15,586 nt of DNA from Desulfobacterales bacterium. GTDB lineage: Bacteria; Desulfobacterota; Desulfobacteria; Desulfobacterales; Desulfosalsimonadaceae. The position numbers and the translations under genes were made by a program. The stretch lies in the NCBI GenBank assembly GCA_018224315.1, contig JAGTVF010000098.1, positions 1 through 15,586 on the forward strand, given 5' to 3'. Positions within the stretch are counted from its first letter, which is position 1. Every line of letters begins with the position of its first letter. The notes below the pieces were generated by a model that searched no databases, was not told the DNA's origin, and was given only the letters and a program-made list of their open reading frames with translations. Below are positions 6,731 through 14,678 of this stretch, piece by piece.

Positions 6731-8941
6731 ATGAATCGTTTTTTTAAATATTTTCGGGATCGGCCTATCGGGCTGAAACTTTTTTATACCTATTCGTTAA
6801 TCGTTCTTGTTGCGGTGTTCATGGTCGGCATAAGTGCCTATTACATCGCCGGAAAAACCATTAAGCAAAACATTGAAAGCAAGCTCTCCAATGCCACAGA
6901 TTCCATATTAAACATGGTGGAAACCACAGCCCAGGCCTCCATCAAGAATTATCTGCGGGCTGTGGCGGAAAAGAACCTGGAAATCGCTTCCTTCTACCAC
7001 TCCCGGGTAAAGCAGGGGCAGATTTCAGAACAAGAGGCAAAAGACCGCCTGAAGCAAATTTTTTTAGGTCAGACAATCGGGAATACCGGATATATCTATT
7101 GCCTTGATTCCAACGGAATTGCGGTAATGCACCCCGATCCGCTTGTGGAAGATGTGGATTTTTCTCATTTTGCCTTTATCCAGAGTCAGATGAAGCGAAA
7201 ACAGGGGTATCTGGAGTATGAATGGAAAAATCCCGGTGAAGAAAACCCCCGCCCCAAAGCCATGTATATGACATATTTTGAACCCTGGGACTGGGTGATA
7301 TCGGTTTCCTCCTATCGTTCCGAATTTGCCCGGCTGATCAATATTTCTGATTTCAAAGACAATATTCTTGCCCAGACTTTTGGCAAAACCGGGTACAGCT
7401 ATATTCTGGAAAGCAACGGCGATATTGTGGTCCATCCCCATCTTTCCGGCAATCTCTGGGACGCAGTGGATGCCGATGGATACCACCTGGTCCGGCACCA
7501 GTGCAGAACCAAAAACGGCAAGCTGTTTTACTCCTGGCGCAACCCCGGGGAAGAAATATTTCGCGAAAAACTCGTAATTTACAACTATATTCCCGAATAT
7601 GACTGGATTGTGTCCTCCACCGGTTACCTTGAAGAGTTCTATGCGCCCCTGAACTCTGTCAGAAACATTGTGGTGGGATCGGTGCTGTTGATATTCACCA
7701 TTATGCTGCCGGTGACGTTTACTTTTGCCCGAAGCATCACCCGTCCGCTTTATCAACTGGAAAAAAATTTTTCCCAGGGCGCAGCCGGCAATTTTACCGG
7801 GCGGATGGAAAGCCGGACAAAAGATGAAATCGGTAAGCTGGCGCTATATTTCAACCAGTTTATGGACAGGCTGGAATCCTACAGTACCAAAATTCGTGCG
7901 GAAATAGAGGAGCGACGGAAAACCGAAGAGCTGTTTTCAAAAGCGTTTCATTCCAGTCCCAGCGGCATTTTTATTGCGAATCTGAACAATAATCGATTTA
8001 TCGACGCCAATCAAAGCTTTTTAAAGTTTACCGGGTGCCATTATCAGGATGTGATCGGCAAATCCATCAGTGAGTTTTCCCTGTTTGTCCAGTTTAAAAA
8101 TTTTGAGCAAATAACGAATATGTTAGAAAGGGAGGGCCGGATTCGGGATATGGACGTGGAGTTTGTCAATTCTGAAAACAAGCAACGGCTGGGTACTGTC
8201 AACGCTGAACTCATCAATATCTGGGGCCAAAGGTGCATGCTTTGTTCCCTGGAGGATCTCACCGAGACGAAACGGCTGGAGCGGGAAATTATTGAAATCA
8301 GTGAAAGCGAACGCCTTCAGCTGGGGCAGTATCTCCATGATGACCTTCGTCCTCATTTGATGGGAATAGAAGTTTTGCAAAAAGTTTTGCGGCAGAAACT
8401 TGTGGCAAAGGGGTATACCGATATTGCGCCCGTGGATAAATTGCGGGAACTGGTCCGGGAGGCCGTGAGCAAAAGCGGGAGAATCTCGCGAGGTCTTTGC
8501 CCGACCCACATTGCCGATCAGGCCCTGGAACTGACCTTAGAGGAACTTTGCCGGGATATCGAGCAAATCTACAATGTTTCCTGCAATCTCAAACATGAAG
8601 GCCCAAGCATTCAGACCGGAACAATTGCGGCAACCCATATCTTCTATATTGCCCGGGAGGCCGCCTATAATGCCGTCAGGCATGGAAAAGCCCAGAACAT
8701 ATGGATCTCCATTTCCGGTACAGAAGAAAAAGTCTTGCTGCAGGTCCATGACGACGGCAACGGTCTGCCGGACAAGATCGACAACCAAGGTATGGGAATC
8801 CGCATTATGCACTACAGGGCACGGCGTATCGGCGGGGTGCTGGATATCCGGAAAGATCAAGACAAGGGTACCTGTGTGATACTGGGCTTTAATCCGCACA
8901 TGATGATAAAGGAGCAAAAAAATGCCTTCTCCGTCCTGTAA
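6731..8941 (+). CDS. Double-Cache, HAMP, PAS histidine kinase of the NarX/HisKA_3 class
   Basis: 736 residues. A membrane segment at about 15-38 precedes a periplasmic region at 39-310. That region holds two Cache modules that are internal copies of each other: GQTIGNTGY through WKNPGEE near 113-171, and AQTFGKTGY through WRNPGEE near 214-275. Each ends in a (W/Y)DW(V/I)(I/V)S strand. A second membrane segment lies at about 311-334. HAMP (335-388), a PAS domain (about 400-515) and a HisKA_3 dimerisation domain follow, with phospho-acceptor His536 in YLHDDLRPHL. The ATP-binding domain shows Asn647 (AAYNAVRHG), DDGNGLPD (674-681) and GMGIRIM. Cache domains commonly bind small carboxylates or amino acids; the ligand here is unknown. 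The start has only a G-rich ribosome-binding site. Its end overlaps the response regulator by 20 bp. Most likely it senses an external acid and controls the downstream permease/ligase genes. Confidence 0.9.
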   Translation: MNRFFKYFRDRPIGLKLFYTYSLIVLVAVFMVGISAYYIAGKTIKQNIESKLSNATDSILNMVETTAQASIKNYLRAVAEKNLEIASFYHSRVKQGQISEQEAKDRLKQIFLGQTIGNTGYIYCLDSNGIAVMHPDPLVEDVDFSHFAFIQSQMKRKQGYLEYEWKNPGEENPRPKAMYMTYFEPWDWVISVSSYRSEFARLINISDFKDNILAQTFGKTGYSYILESNGDIVVHPHLSGNLWDAVDADGYHLVRHQCRTKNGKLFYSWRNPGEEIFREKLVIYNYIPEYDWIVSSTGYLEEFYAPLNSVRNIVVGSVLLIFTIMLPVTFTFARSITRPLYQLEKNFSQGAAGNFTGRMESRTKDEIGKLALYFNQFMDRLESYSTKIRAEIEERRKTEELFSKAFHSSPSGIFIANLNNNRFIDANQSFLKFTGCHYQDVIGKSISEFSLFVQFKNFEQITNMLEREGRIRDMDVEFVNSENKQRLGTVNAELINIWGQRCMLCSLEDLTETKRLEREIIEISESERLQLGQYLHDDLRPHLMGIEVLQKVLRQKLVAKGYTDIAPVDKLRELVREAVSKSGRISRGLCPTHIADQALELTLEELCRDIEQIYNVSCNLKHEGPSIQTGTIAATHIFYIAREAAYNAVRHGKAQNIWISISGTEEKVLLQVHDDGNGLPDKIDNQGMGIRIMHYRARRIGGVLDIRKDQDKGTCVILGFNPHMMIKEQKNAFSVL

Positions 8942-9614
8942 GGTCCGAAAAATCAGGCGAATTCTGATTGTGGAAGACCATCCCATTTTTCGGATGGGGC
9001 TTTCGGATTTAATTGCCCTTGAGCCGGACCTGGAAGTTTGCGGGAATTTCGAGGATGTCAACAGCGGTATTCAGGGTATTGCTGAATTGAAGCCGGATCT
9101 GCTGATTCTGGATCTGGCCTTGAAAACAAGCAACGGCATGGATCTGCTCAAACATGTGAACGGCCACCACAGGCGTTTGCCGGTTTTGGTCCTTTCCACT
9201 TATGATGAACAGATTTACGCGGAGCGATGCCTGCAGGCCGGAGCCCGTGGTTATATCAACAAAAAAGAGGCTTCGGATTCTGTGGTCACGGCGATCCGTT
9301 GCATATTTTCAGGCAATATTTTTTTAAGTCAAAACATGACCGCTCGTGTGCTAAACAAATTTCAGAAAAATCCGTCGACCGTCAATGATTCCCCTGTAGA
9401 TGTCCTGACAAACAGGGAACTGGAAGTTTTTTATCTGATTGGAAAAGGCCTGGTACCCTGCAGTATTGCCGAGCAGTTGCACGTTAGCAAGAAAACCGTC
9501 TATTCCCATACAGAACGGATCAAGGAGAAACTGGGTTATGCCCATTCTTCTGAACTGGTCCGTTTTGCGGCTCTTTGGGTGGAAAGTGAAAATCGGCGCC
9601 AGGAAACGGTCTAG
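8922..9614 (+). CDS. NarL/FixJ-family response regulator with LuxR-type helix-turn-helix
   Basis: 230 residues. The receiver domain carries the acidic pair Glu18-Asp19 (ILIVEDHP), phospho-acceptor Asp64 (LLILDLAL), Ser92 and Lys114 (GYINKKE), so all phosphorylation residues are present. A linker leads to a GerE/LuxR-type DNA-binding domain at about 160-222 (LTNRELEVFYLIGKG, then HVSKKTVYSHTERIKEKLG). It is the cytoplasmic transcription factor partner of the kinase. AAAGGAG lies seven bases before the ATG and inside the last kinase codons, so the pair is translationally coupled. The next gene starts 159 bp on, after a structured leader, and is the most likely target. Confidence 0.92.
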   Translation: MPSPSCKVRKIRRILIVEDHPIFRMGLSDLIALEPDLEVCGNFEDVNSGIQGIAELKPDLLILDLALKTSNGMDLLKHVNGHHRRLPVLVLSTYDEQIYAERCLQAGARGYINKKEASDSVVTAIRCIFSGNIFLSQNMTARVLNKFQKNPSTVNDSPVDVLTNRELEVFYLIGKGLVPCSIAEQLHVSKKTVYSHTERIKEKLGYAHSSELVRFAALWVESENRRQETV

Positions 9615-9717
9615 GTAATTTACCGAGGCTCCGGCCCGGAAAAACAGCAAGCCCTTTTTGGGAATAGTCCAGTTATATCTTTCCGAATTCATTCAATTTA
9701 CAATCTTATATCGCCTT

Positions 9718-9773
9718 GATATCCTCCTGTTTAACCGATACGGTTCTTCAAACATTTATCACAGGAGGTTGTC
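9718..9773 (+). promoter_or_regulatory. Leader hairpin that buries the permease Shine-Dalgarno sequence
   Basis: CCTCCTGT (9723-9730) is perfectly complementary to ACAGGAGG (9761-9768), which is the ribosome-binding site of the permease gene. The pairing extends outward as 9718-9721 with 9770-9773 (one G-U pair), past a single T-T mismatch, so the stem ends at the base before the ATG. The 30-base loop holds its own small hairpin, AACCG-ATA-CGGTT (9733-9745). When folded, the site would be hidden from the ribosome. This could be an RNA thermometer, a protein- or ligand-controlled switch, or a brake relieved by coupled transcription from upstream. Confidence 0.5.
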
Positions 9774-11147
9774 ATGGCGATTCAACGTAAAGACAATCAG
9801 GCACAGCCCGGAATCAAGTGGTGGCGGTTCACTCTTCGGATTCCGGGGGTTCACGTGGGGTTTTCCCTTTCGGAAATGATTCAGGGAGGACTGCTGACCA
9901 CGGCAACAGCCGGTGTGGTGGCCGCGTTGACCATGAAGTATTTTGATGTCCCGTTTGAACTGGCCTGGGCTGTCATGTTCATTCAGCTGTTCTGGTTGGT
10001 GGCCCATACGATAATCTTTGGTGAACCATATGCACCAGGTTGGATAACCCCGGCGCTTCCGCTTGTCATGGTGTTTCTCGGTCAGTTTCAACCCGGGTTG
10101 GAGGCAATACAGGCCATGACAGCCCTTACTATCTGTGTGTGTGCAATATTTCTTTTTTTTGCAGCCACCGGGCTGGGGGAGCGATTTTTTCAGTGGGTTC
10201 CCCCGGAACTCAGGGCGGCCATTATTTTCGGTGGCGCAATCTCAGCTTTTAACTCTGAATTTGACCGCCTCGACTCCATGCCCTACACCCTTCCCATTGT
10301 ATGGGCCATCGTGATTGTTCTCATGTTTTCCGTTTGGTTTGCAGAAGCCAAGCAAAGGATCAAGGTTTTTAAGATTATGGCCAGCATGGCGCTGCTGGTG
10401 GGTTTTCTGGTTGCAGCAGTGGTCGGCCCCCTATTCGGGGAACTTTCATTTGATATCCAAATGGGCTTTCACATACCGGCCATCGGTGAATATATCCGAA
10501 CGGTTTCCCCCTTTTTCGTGGGATGGCCGGGACCGGACATGTTTGTCCAGGCAATTCCCCTGGCCCTGATGGTTTATATTTTTGTGTTTGGTGATCTTGT
10601 TCTTGCCAACACATTAAATGAACAAGCCTCGGAAGTACGCAAAGACGAGGTGATTGAGGCGGACAACACCCGTACGCATTTTACCCTGTTTATTAAAAAT
10701 ATCGGGCATCTGTTGATGGCCGGCCCCTTTATTCCCCTGCACGGGCCCATGTGGACCGGCGTTCATGTCTTTCTGATTGAAAAGTACAAAACCGGCCGCA
10801 ATTTTATGGATTCCATTTACACCGGGATGTTTAACTGGTACTGGCCGGCGTTTCTGCTGGCGCTGCTGGTTCCTGTTGTTTCGTTTATGAAGCCGCTGCT
10901 GCCGGTGGCCCTGTCGATTACCCTTATCCTTACAGGTTTTGCATGTGCCTATATTGCCATTTCCATGGTTAAAACCCCGGTCAGCCAGGGGTACGCCTTT
11001 TTTGTTGGCATGGTCATCGCAAAATTCGGACCCGCATGGGGACTGGGCATTGGTATCGGCCTTTATTTTCTTTTGATTCTTAAAAAGATGCCCGCTTTAG
11101 GGGGAAGCCTGGATAAAGTGGCGGCCAAGATGGGAGAAGAAGAATAA
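9774..11147 (+). CDS. Polytopic membrane permease, UraA/NCS2-like, substrate unknown
   Basis: 457 residues, strongly hydrophobic, with about 12-14 membrane segments and no signal peptide. The arrangement resembles the UraA/SLC23-SLC26 fold: a GWITPALPLV segment in the first third, then WVPPELRAAIIFGGAISA. A later FGDLVLANTLNEQ is followed by EADNTRTHFTLFIKNIGHLL and GPFIPLHGPMWTG, which sit where nucleobase permeases have their acidic substrate residues and the P-T-Y loop. Those loops differ from characterised uracil or xanthine carriers, so a nucleobase substrate should not be assumed. AGGAGG (9763-9768) precedes the ATG by five bases. The acyl-CoA synthetase follows after 44 bp, pointing to an organic acid as the imported compound; this is inferred from context only. 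The family call is tentative. Confidence 0.6.
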   Translation: MAIQRKDNQAQPGIKWWRFTLRIPGVHVGFSLSEMIQGGLLTTATAGVVAALTMKYFDVPFELAWAVMFIQLFWLVAHTIIFGEPYAPGWITPALPLVMVFLGQFQPGLEAIQAMTALTICVCAIFLFFAATGLGERFFQWVPPELRAAIIFGGAISAFNSEFDRLDSMPYTLPIVWAIVIVLMFSVWFAEAKQRIKVFKIMASMALLVGFLVAAVVGPLFGELSFDIQMGFHIPAIGEYIRTVSPFFVGWPGPDMFVQAIPLALMVYIFVFGDLVLANTLNEQASEVRKDEVIEADNTRTHFTLFIKNIGHLLMAGPFIPLHGPMWTGVHVFLIEKYKTGRNFMDSIYTGMFNWYWPAFLLALLVPVVSFMKPLLPVALSITLILTGFACAYIAISMVKTPVSQGYAFFVGMVIAKFGPAWGLGIGIGLYFLLILKKMPALGGSLDKVAAKMGEEE

Positions 11148-11191
11148 ATTTTTTGAAAAATGAAAATCATCAATCATGATAAGGGGGCAAG

Positions 11192-12802
11192 ATGCAATAT
11201 CCATTCGTCAATTATGAATTGCTGACACCAGTGAATTTTATCAAAAGAAGCGCAGAGGTCTACCCGGAGAAAACTGCGGTTGTACACGGCAATCAGAGAT
11301 ATACCTACAAGCAGTTTTATCAGCGGGTCAATCAGTTGGCCAGCGCCTTGAAAAATTCGGGAATCAAGCCCAATGACAAGGTGGCTTTCATCTGTCCCAA
11401 CATTCCGCCCATGCTGGAAGCCCATTTTGCCGTTCCCATGATCGGGGCAGCGCTGGTTGCGGTCAACATTCGTCTTTCACCGCAGGAGGTGGCTTATATT
11501 CTCAATCATTCAGACGCCTCCGTCTGTTTTGTGGACAGTGAGTTTGCTGGTCTGGTCCTGCCCGTTCTCGATGAGATCCACCAGATCAAAACATTTGTCA
11601 ATATATGTGATGCCAACGATGAACGGCCGCTTGACGGGACAGACTATGAATCGTTTATTCAAACCGGATCCGGCGAGGATCGGGTCATTGATGTCGAAGA
11701 CGAGCGCCAGGTGGTCACCATCAACTATACCAGTGGCACCACCGGTCAGCCCAAGGGCGTGATGTATCATCACCGGGGCGCTTATCTCAATGCTTTGGCT
11801 GACTGCATGGAAATGGGCCTGAAAAATGATTCGGTCTATCTCTGGACCCTGCCCATGTTTCACTGCAACGGTTGGTGTTTCCCCTGGGCTGTCACCGCGG
11901 CAGGCGGGACGCATGTATGTCTGCGAAAGGTTGATCCCGATGAAATCGTGAGTCTGCTGGCATCCGAGAAGGTCTCTCATATGTGCGCGGCCCCCATCGT
12001 GCTCATCGGAATTACCAATCACCCGGCATCCGATCAGATTGCACTGAAGCGGCCGCTTGAAATCGCAGTGGGCGGGGCGCCGCCGTCGCCTGCGATTATT
12101 TCCCGGATGGGACGAATGGGGGCGAGCGTGCATCATGTTTATGGACTGACCGAAGTCTACGGCCCGTATACGATTTGTGCGTGGCAGCCCCAATGGAATG
12201 ACCTGCCCCCGGATGAGCAGGCCGCCATCCGTTCGCGGCAGGGTGTGGCCTATACGGTCAGTCAGTTTCTGGATGTGGTCGATTCCGATACCATGGAGCC
12301 TGTGCCCAGGGACGGCAAAACCATCGGCGAGGTGGTGATGCGCGGCAATATTGTGATGCTGGGTTATTACAAAGATCCGGAAGCCACTGAAAACGCATTC
12401 AGAGGCGGATGGTTTCATTCCGGGGATCTGGCGGTGATGCATCCGGATAACTATATCCAGATCATGGACCGCCAGAAAGATATCATCATATCCGGGGGGG
12501 AAAACATCTCCACAGTCGAGGTGGAAAATGTTTTGTATCACCATCCGGATGTGTTGGAAGTTGCGGTTGTCAGCACCCCTGATGAGAAATGGGGTGAGGT
12601 TCCCAAAGCCTTTGTTACTCTCAAGCAAGGGGCCAGCCCCTCACCCGAGACGCTCATTGATTTTTGCAAACAAAACCTGGCCCGGTTTAAAGCGCCCAAG
12701 TATATCGAGTTCTGTGATTTGCCGAAAACAGCCACAGGAAAAATCCAGAAATTTGTCCTGCGCGACAAGGAATGGTCCAGCAGCGAACGAAAGGTCAATT
12801 AA
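11192..12802 (+). CDS. AMP-forming acyl-CoA synthetase (short/medium-chain or aryl acid type)
   Basis: 536 residues, full length for the ANL superfamily: acid plus ATP and CoA gives acyl-CoA, AMP and pyrophosphate. The phosphate loop YTSGTTGQPK is at 179-188, LPMFHCNGWCFPW follows, then the VYGLTEVYGP adenine-side motif and GWFHSGDLAV. The hinge region is DRQKDIIISGGENIS and the catalytic Lys517 lies in TATGKIQKF. The FHCNGWCFPW segment is typical of the AAE/DmdB-like branch acting on short, medium or substituted acids rather than long-chain FadD. The exact substrate cannot be read. AAGGGGG precedes the ATG by five bases. It sits 44 bp after the permease and 32 bp before the stress protein, almost certainly in one operon, and should activate the acid brought in by the permease. 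Confidence 0.88.
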   Translation: MQYPFVNYELLTPVNFIKRSAEVYPEKTAVVHGNQRYTYKQFYQRVNQLASALKNSGIKPNDKVAFICPNIPPMLEAHFAVPMIGAALVAVNIRLSPQEVAYILNHSDASVCFVDSEFAGLVLPVLDEIHQIKTFVNICDANDERPLDGTDYESFIQTGSGEDRVIDVEDERQVVTINYTSGTTGQPKGVMYHHRGAYLNALADCMEMGLKNDSVYLWTLPMFHCNGWCFPWAVTAAGGTHVCLRKVDPDEIVSLLASEKVSHMCAAPIVLIGITNHPASDQIALKRPLEIAVGGAPPSPAIISRMGRMGASVHHVYGLTEVYGPYTICAWQPQWNDLPPDEQAAIRSRQGVAYTVSQFLDVVDSDTMEPVPRDGKTIGEVVMRGNIVMLGYYKDPEATENAFRGGWFHSGDLAVMHPDNYIQIMDRQKDIIISGGENISTVEVENVLYHHPDVLEVAVVSTPDEKWGEVPKAFVTLKQGASPSPETLIDFCKQNLARFKAPKYIEFCDLPKTATGKIQKFVLRDKEWSSSERKVN

Positions 12803-12834
12803 ACAACTATTGATTAAAATATCAGGAGGATAAA

Positions 12835-13356
12835 ATGAAGGTACAACCACCTCAAATAAAGAAAATACTTTATACAACAGATCTTTCTGATACATCTCTG
12901 CATGCTTTTTCTTACGCAGTGAGCCTTGCAAATCTTTATAAAGCAAATATTACCATATTGCATGTTATGGCTGATAACAGTGATATTGAACCCTTCCTCA
13001 TAAATGTTCTTGATGAAGACCAAATCCAAGCTATCAGGAACCGGCACCAAGATGAAGCAAAGCAGACCCTTACCGGGAAGAGAAGGGCCAACGTTGTTGC
13101 AAAGGAGGCATTAAGCCAATTTGCAGAAGATGTGAAAACAGATACTGGCTCTTTATCTCTGGATAAGGATGAAGTCCTTGTTCTGCGCGGAGAGCCTGCC
13201 AAGACAATTCTGGAGGTCTCCAAGGAACACAAGCACGATCTCATTGTCATGGGGACACATGGACATGGCATCATAAAAGACCTCCTGGGCTCGACAGCCC
13301 GAAAAGTGACCCAGCACGCCGGCATTCCTGTTCTGAGCGTGCCGCTTATGAAGTGA
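12835..13356 (+). CDS. Universal stress protein, UspA family
   Basis: 173 residues, one Usp domain. The N-terminal ILYTTDLSD carries the Asp (16) that contacts adenine in ATP-binding members, and HVMAD ends the second strand. The phosphate loop MGTHGHGIIKDLLGSTARKV (139-158) follows the G-2x-G-9x-G-S/T pattern but has eight, not nine, residues between the second Gly and GS. ATP binding is therefore likely but not certain. AGGAGG (12824-12829) precedes the ATG by five bases. It is the third gene of the permease/ligase operon; Usp genes often accompany transporters, though its role here is unknown. The first part of the gene is visibly more AT-rich than its neighbours (runs of AAA, ATA, TAT and ACA codons), which may mark a separate origin. 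Confidence 0.9.
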   Translation: MKVQPPQIKKILYTTDLSDTSLHAFSYAVSLANLYKANITILHVMADNSDIEPFLINVLDEDQIQAIRNRHQDEAKQTLTGKRRANVVAKEALSQFAEDVKTDTGSLSLDKDEVLVLRGEPAKTILEVSKEHKHDLIVMGTHGHGIIKDLLGSTARKVTQHAGIPVLSVPLMK

Positions 13357-13605
13357 GACGTCACTGCAAAAGTTAAAAAAGGGTTTCCGGTGATGTCGGC
13401 TGCCCATTCCGGATGTGGCCTTTCGGGAATTTTTCACATGATGAAGTTCGGGCTCGGGCTTTTGGGCCTTTAACAGTGAACATTAGAATTCAGGCTGACA
13501 CCAAAAGTGGCACGGACAATCCGCGCCCGTGGCGGGCTATCAGAAGGCGCCAGCGCATGGCCTTATACACCCGTTTGAAGGGCGATCTGCCGGTTATCTC
13601 TTTTT
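13357..13605. other. Intergenic region between convergent genes, no clear feature
   Basis: In these 249 bases I see no supported gene and no convincing bidirectional terminator. Short stems exist at 13352-13365 (AGTGA/TCACT) and 13525-13537 (GCCCG/CGGGC), but neither is followed by a T run. Confidence 0.5.
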
Positions 13606-14379
13606 TTACCCGGCGTAGATCATTTTCCGGGTCATGCCGCCGTCGGTGACAAAATTCTGCCCTGTCACAAATTCGGCTTGACTTGAGGCCAGCCATGCGG
13701 CCAGTGCAGCAACGTCCCCGGGCACGCCAACCCGGCCGGCGGGATGCTGTGCATGATCCTGTTTGGAAAGCTGTGCGGCTTTCCGCCTGCTCTTTTTTTG
13801 CCAATCTGCGGTTTCAATCCAACCCGGGCTGATGGCGTTGACGCGCACTTTCGGGCCCAGGGAAACGGCCAGTGCGTGTGTGAGGGCCACAACACCGCCC
13901 TTTGAGGCGGAATACGCCTCGGTGTGCGGTTCGGACTGCAGGGCCCGGGTGGAGGCGATGTTGATGATGCTCCCCCGGGTTTTGGCCAAAAGGGGCGCCC
14001 CGTGCTTGGCGCACAAAAAGCAGCCGGTTAAGTTCACATCAATCACGCGCCGCCATTGTTCCAGGTCCAACTCCGTGACCGGCACGCCGAATGAATCGGT
14101 GATACCTGCGTTGCAGACCAGCACGTCGAGCCGGCCGAACCGGCGCATTGTTTCGGCAAGCGCATTTTCCACGTCCGGTTCCGCGGCCACATCGCAGGCA
14201 ACCGCAACCGGATTGCCTTGTTCTTCAAGCTCTGCTGCGGTTTCACGGCCGGCTTCTTCGTCGCAGTCTGCGATCAGCACGTTCATGCCGTCTTTTATGA
14301 ATCGCTCCGCAATAGCCCGGCCAATGCCCTGCGCACCGCCGGTAACCATGGCTGCAGGTTTTGCCGGATCCGTTGACAT
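13606..14379 (-). CDS. Short-chain dehydrogenase/reductase (SDR), classical type
   Basis: 257 residues, standard length for a classical SDR, an NAD(P)-dependent cytoplasmic alcohol/ketone oxidoreductase. The cofactor loop TGGAQGIG is at 13-20. Asp38, at the end of the second strand (VLIADCD), favours NAD over NADP. The CNAG motif is at 89-92 and the Asn116-Ser143-Tyr156-Lys160 tetrad is complete (YSASK at 156-160), followed by NAISPGWIET. The C-terminus FVTGQNFVTDGGMTRKMIYAG is typical of the family. The substrate cannot be assigned. The ATG at 14377-14379 has AAAGGAG nine bases upstream on the minus strand. It stands alone between the stress protein and the macro-domain gene and is probably a single-gene transcript. 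Confidence 0.92.
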   Translation of the reverse strand: MSTDPAKPAAMVTGGAQGIGRAIAERFIKDGMNVLIADCDEEAGRETAAELEEQGNPVAVACDVAAEPDVENALAETMRRFGRLDVLVCNAGITDSFGVPVTELDLEQWRRVIDVNLTGCFLCAKHGAPLLAKTRGSIINIASTRALQSEPHTEAYSASKGGVVALTHALAVSLGPKVRVNAISPGWIETADWQKKSRRKAAQLSKQDHAQHPAGRVGVPGDVAALAAWLASSQAEFVTGQNFVTDGGMTRKMIYAG

Positions 14380-14678
14380 GCAAATACGCTCCTTTTGCCC
14401 TTAATGCGGGTACATAAATTCGATTTGTGTGTAAAGGCTTGCCTTGCCCTTTCTGTAATTCGAGTATAGCAAACCTGTATGGTGAATCCCATCTTCAAAT
14501 GCAACGGCGATAAGGTTTGCGCCCACTTGCCCATAAACAGCCGATATTTGCAGCCTTTGGCATATTATTATCAGAAACGATTCATATAGAAGGGAAAAAG
14601 CCTTGCCCGCCCGGCCTGGAATGGTAATTTTTATATATTGGAACCATGATCCAAGAGTATAAAGGAGGAAGCGGGCTT
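14380..14678. other. Divergent intergenic region between the SDR and macro-domain genes
   Basis: No gene is supported in these 299 bases. They should hold the SDR promoter, with an extended -10 candidate at 14463-14471, and a rightward promoter for the macro-domain gene. For the latter only an AT-rich stretch near 14622-14640 is visible, with no good -35. A small inverted repeat AAGGC-TT-GCCTT lies at 14434-14445, in the SDR leader. Confidence 0.5.
14463..14471 (-). promoter_or_regulatory. Candidate extended -10 promoter for the SDR gene
   Basis: On the minus strand the bases read TGCTATACT, an extended -10 element (TG-N-TATACT, five of six consensus bases). The -35 region is weak. Transcription would start about 75 bases upstream of the SDR ATG. 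Confidence 0.35.

Noticed and set aside
9774..11147. Calling the permease a uracil or xanthine transporter.
   Set aside because: Only the general NCS2/UraA-like layout is visible; the substrate-site loops differ from characterised carriers and the neighbouring CoA ligase argues against a nucleobase.
11510..12628. A 372-codon open frame antisense to the acyl-CoA synthetase.
   Set aside because: The plus-strand gene has complete family motifs; the opposite frame has none and is rich in His, Arg and Gly as expected for a shadow.
13525..13537. GCCCG-TGG-CGGGC hairpin between the stress protein and SDR genes.
   Set aside because: The stem is only 5 bp and neither strand shows a following T run, so it does not qualify as a terminator.
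13606..14379. Assigning the SDR as 3-hydroxybutyrate dehydrogenase to complete a PHB/acetoacetate route with aacS and the PHB-depolymerase-like esterase.
   Set aside because: The segment before the active-site Tyr (STRALQSEPHTEAYSASK) does not resemble the BdhA signature, and the gene is far from aacS and on a separate transcript. The route is attractive but unsupported.
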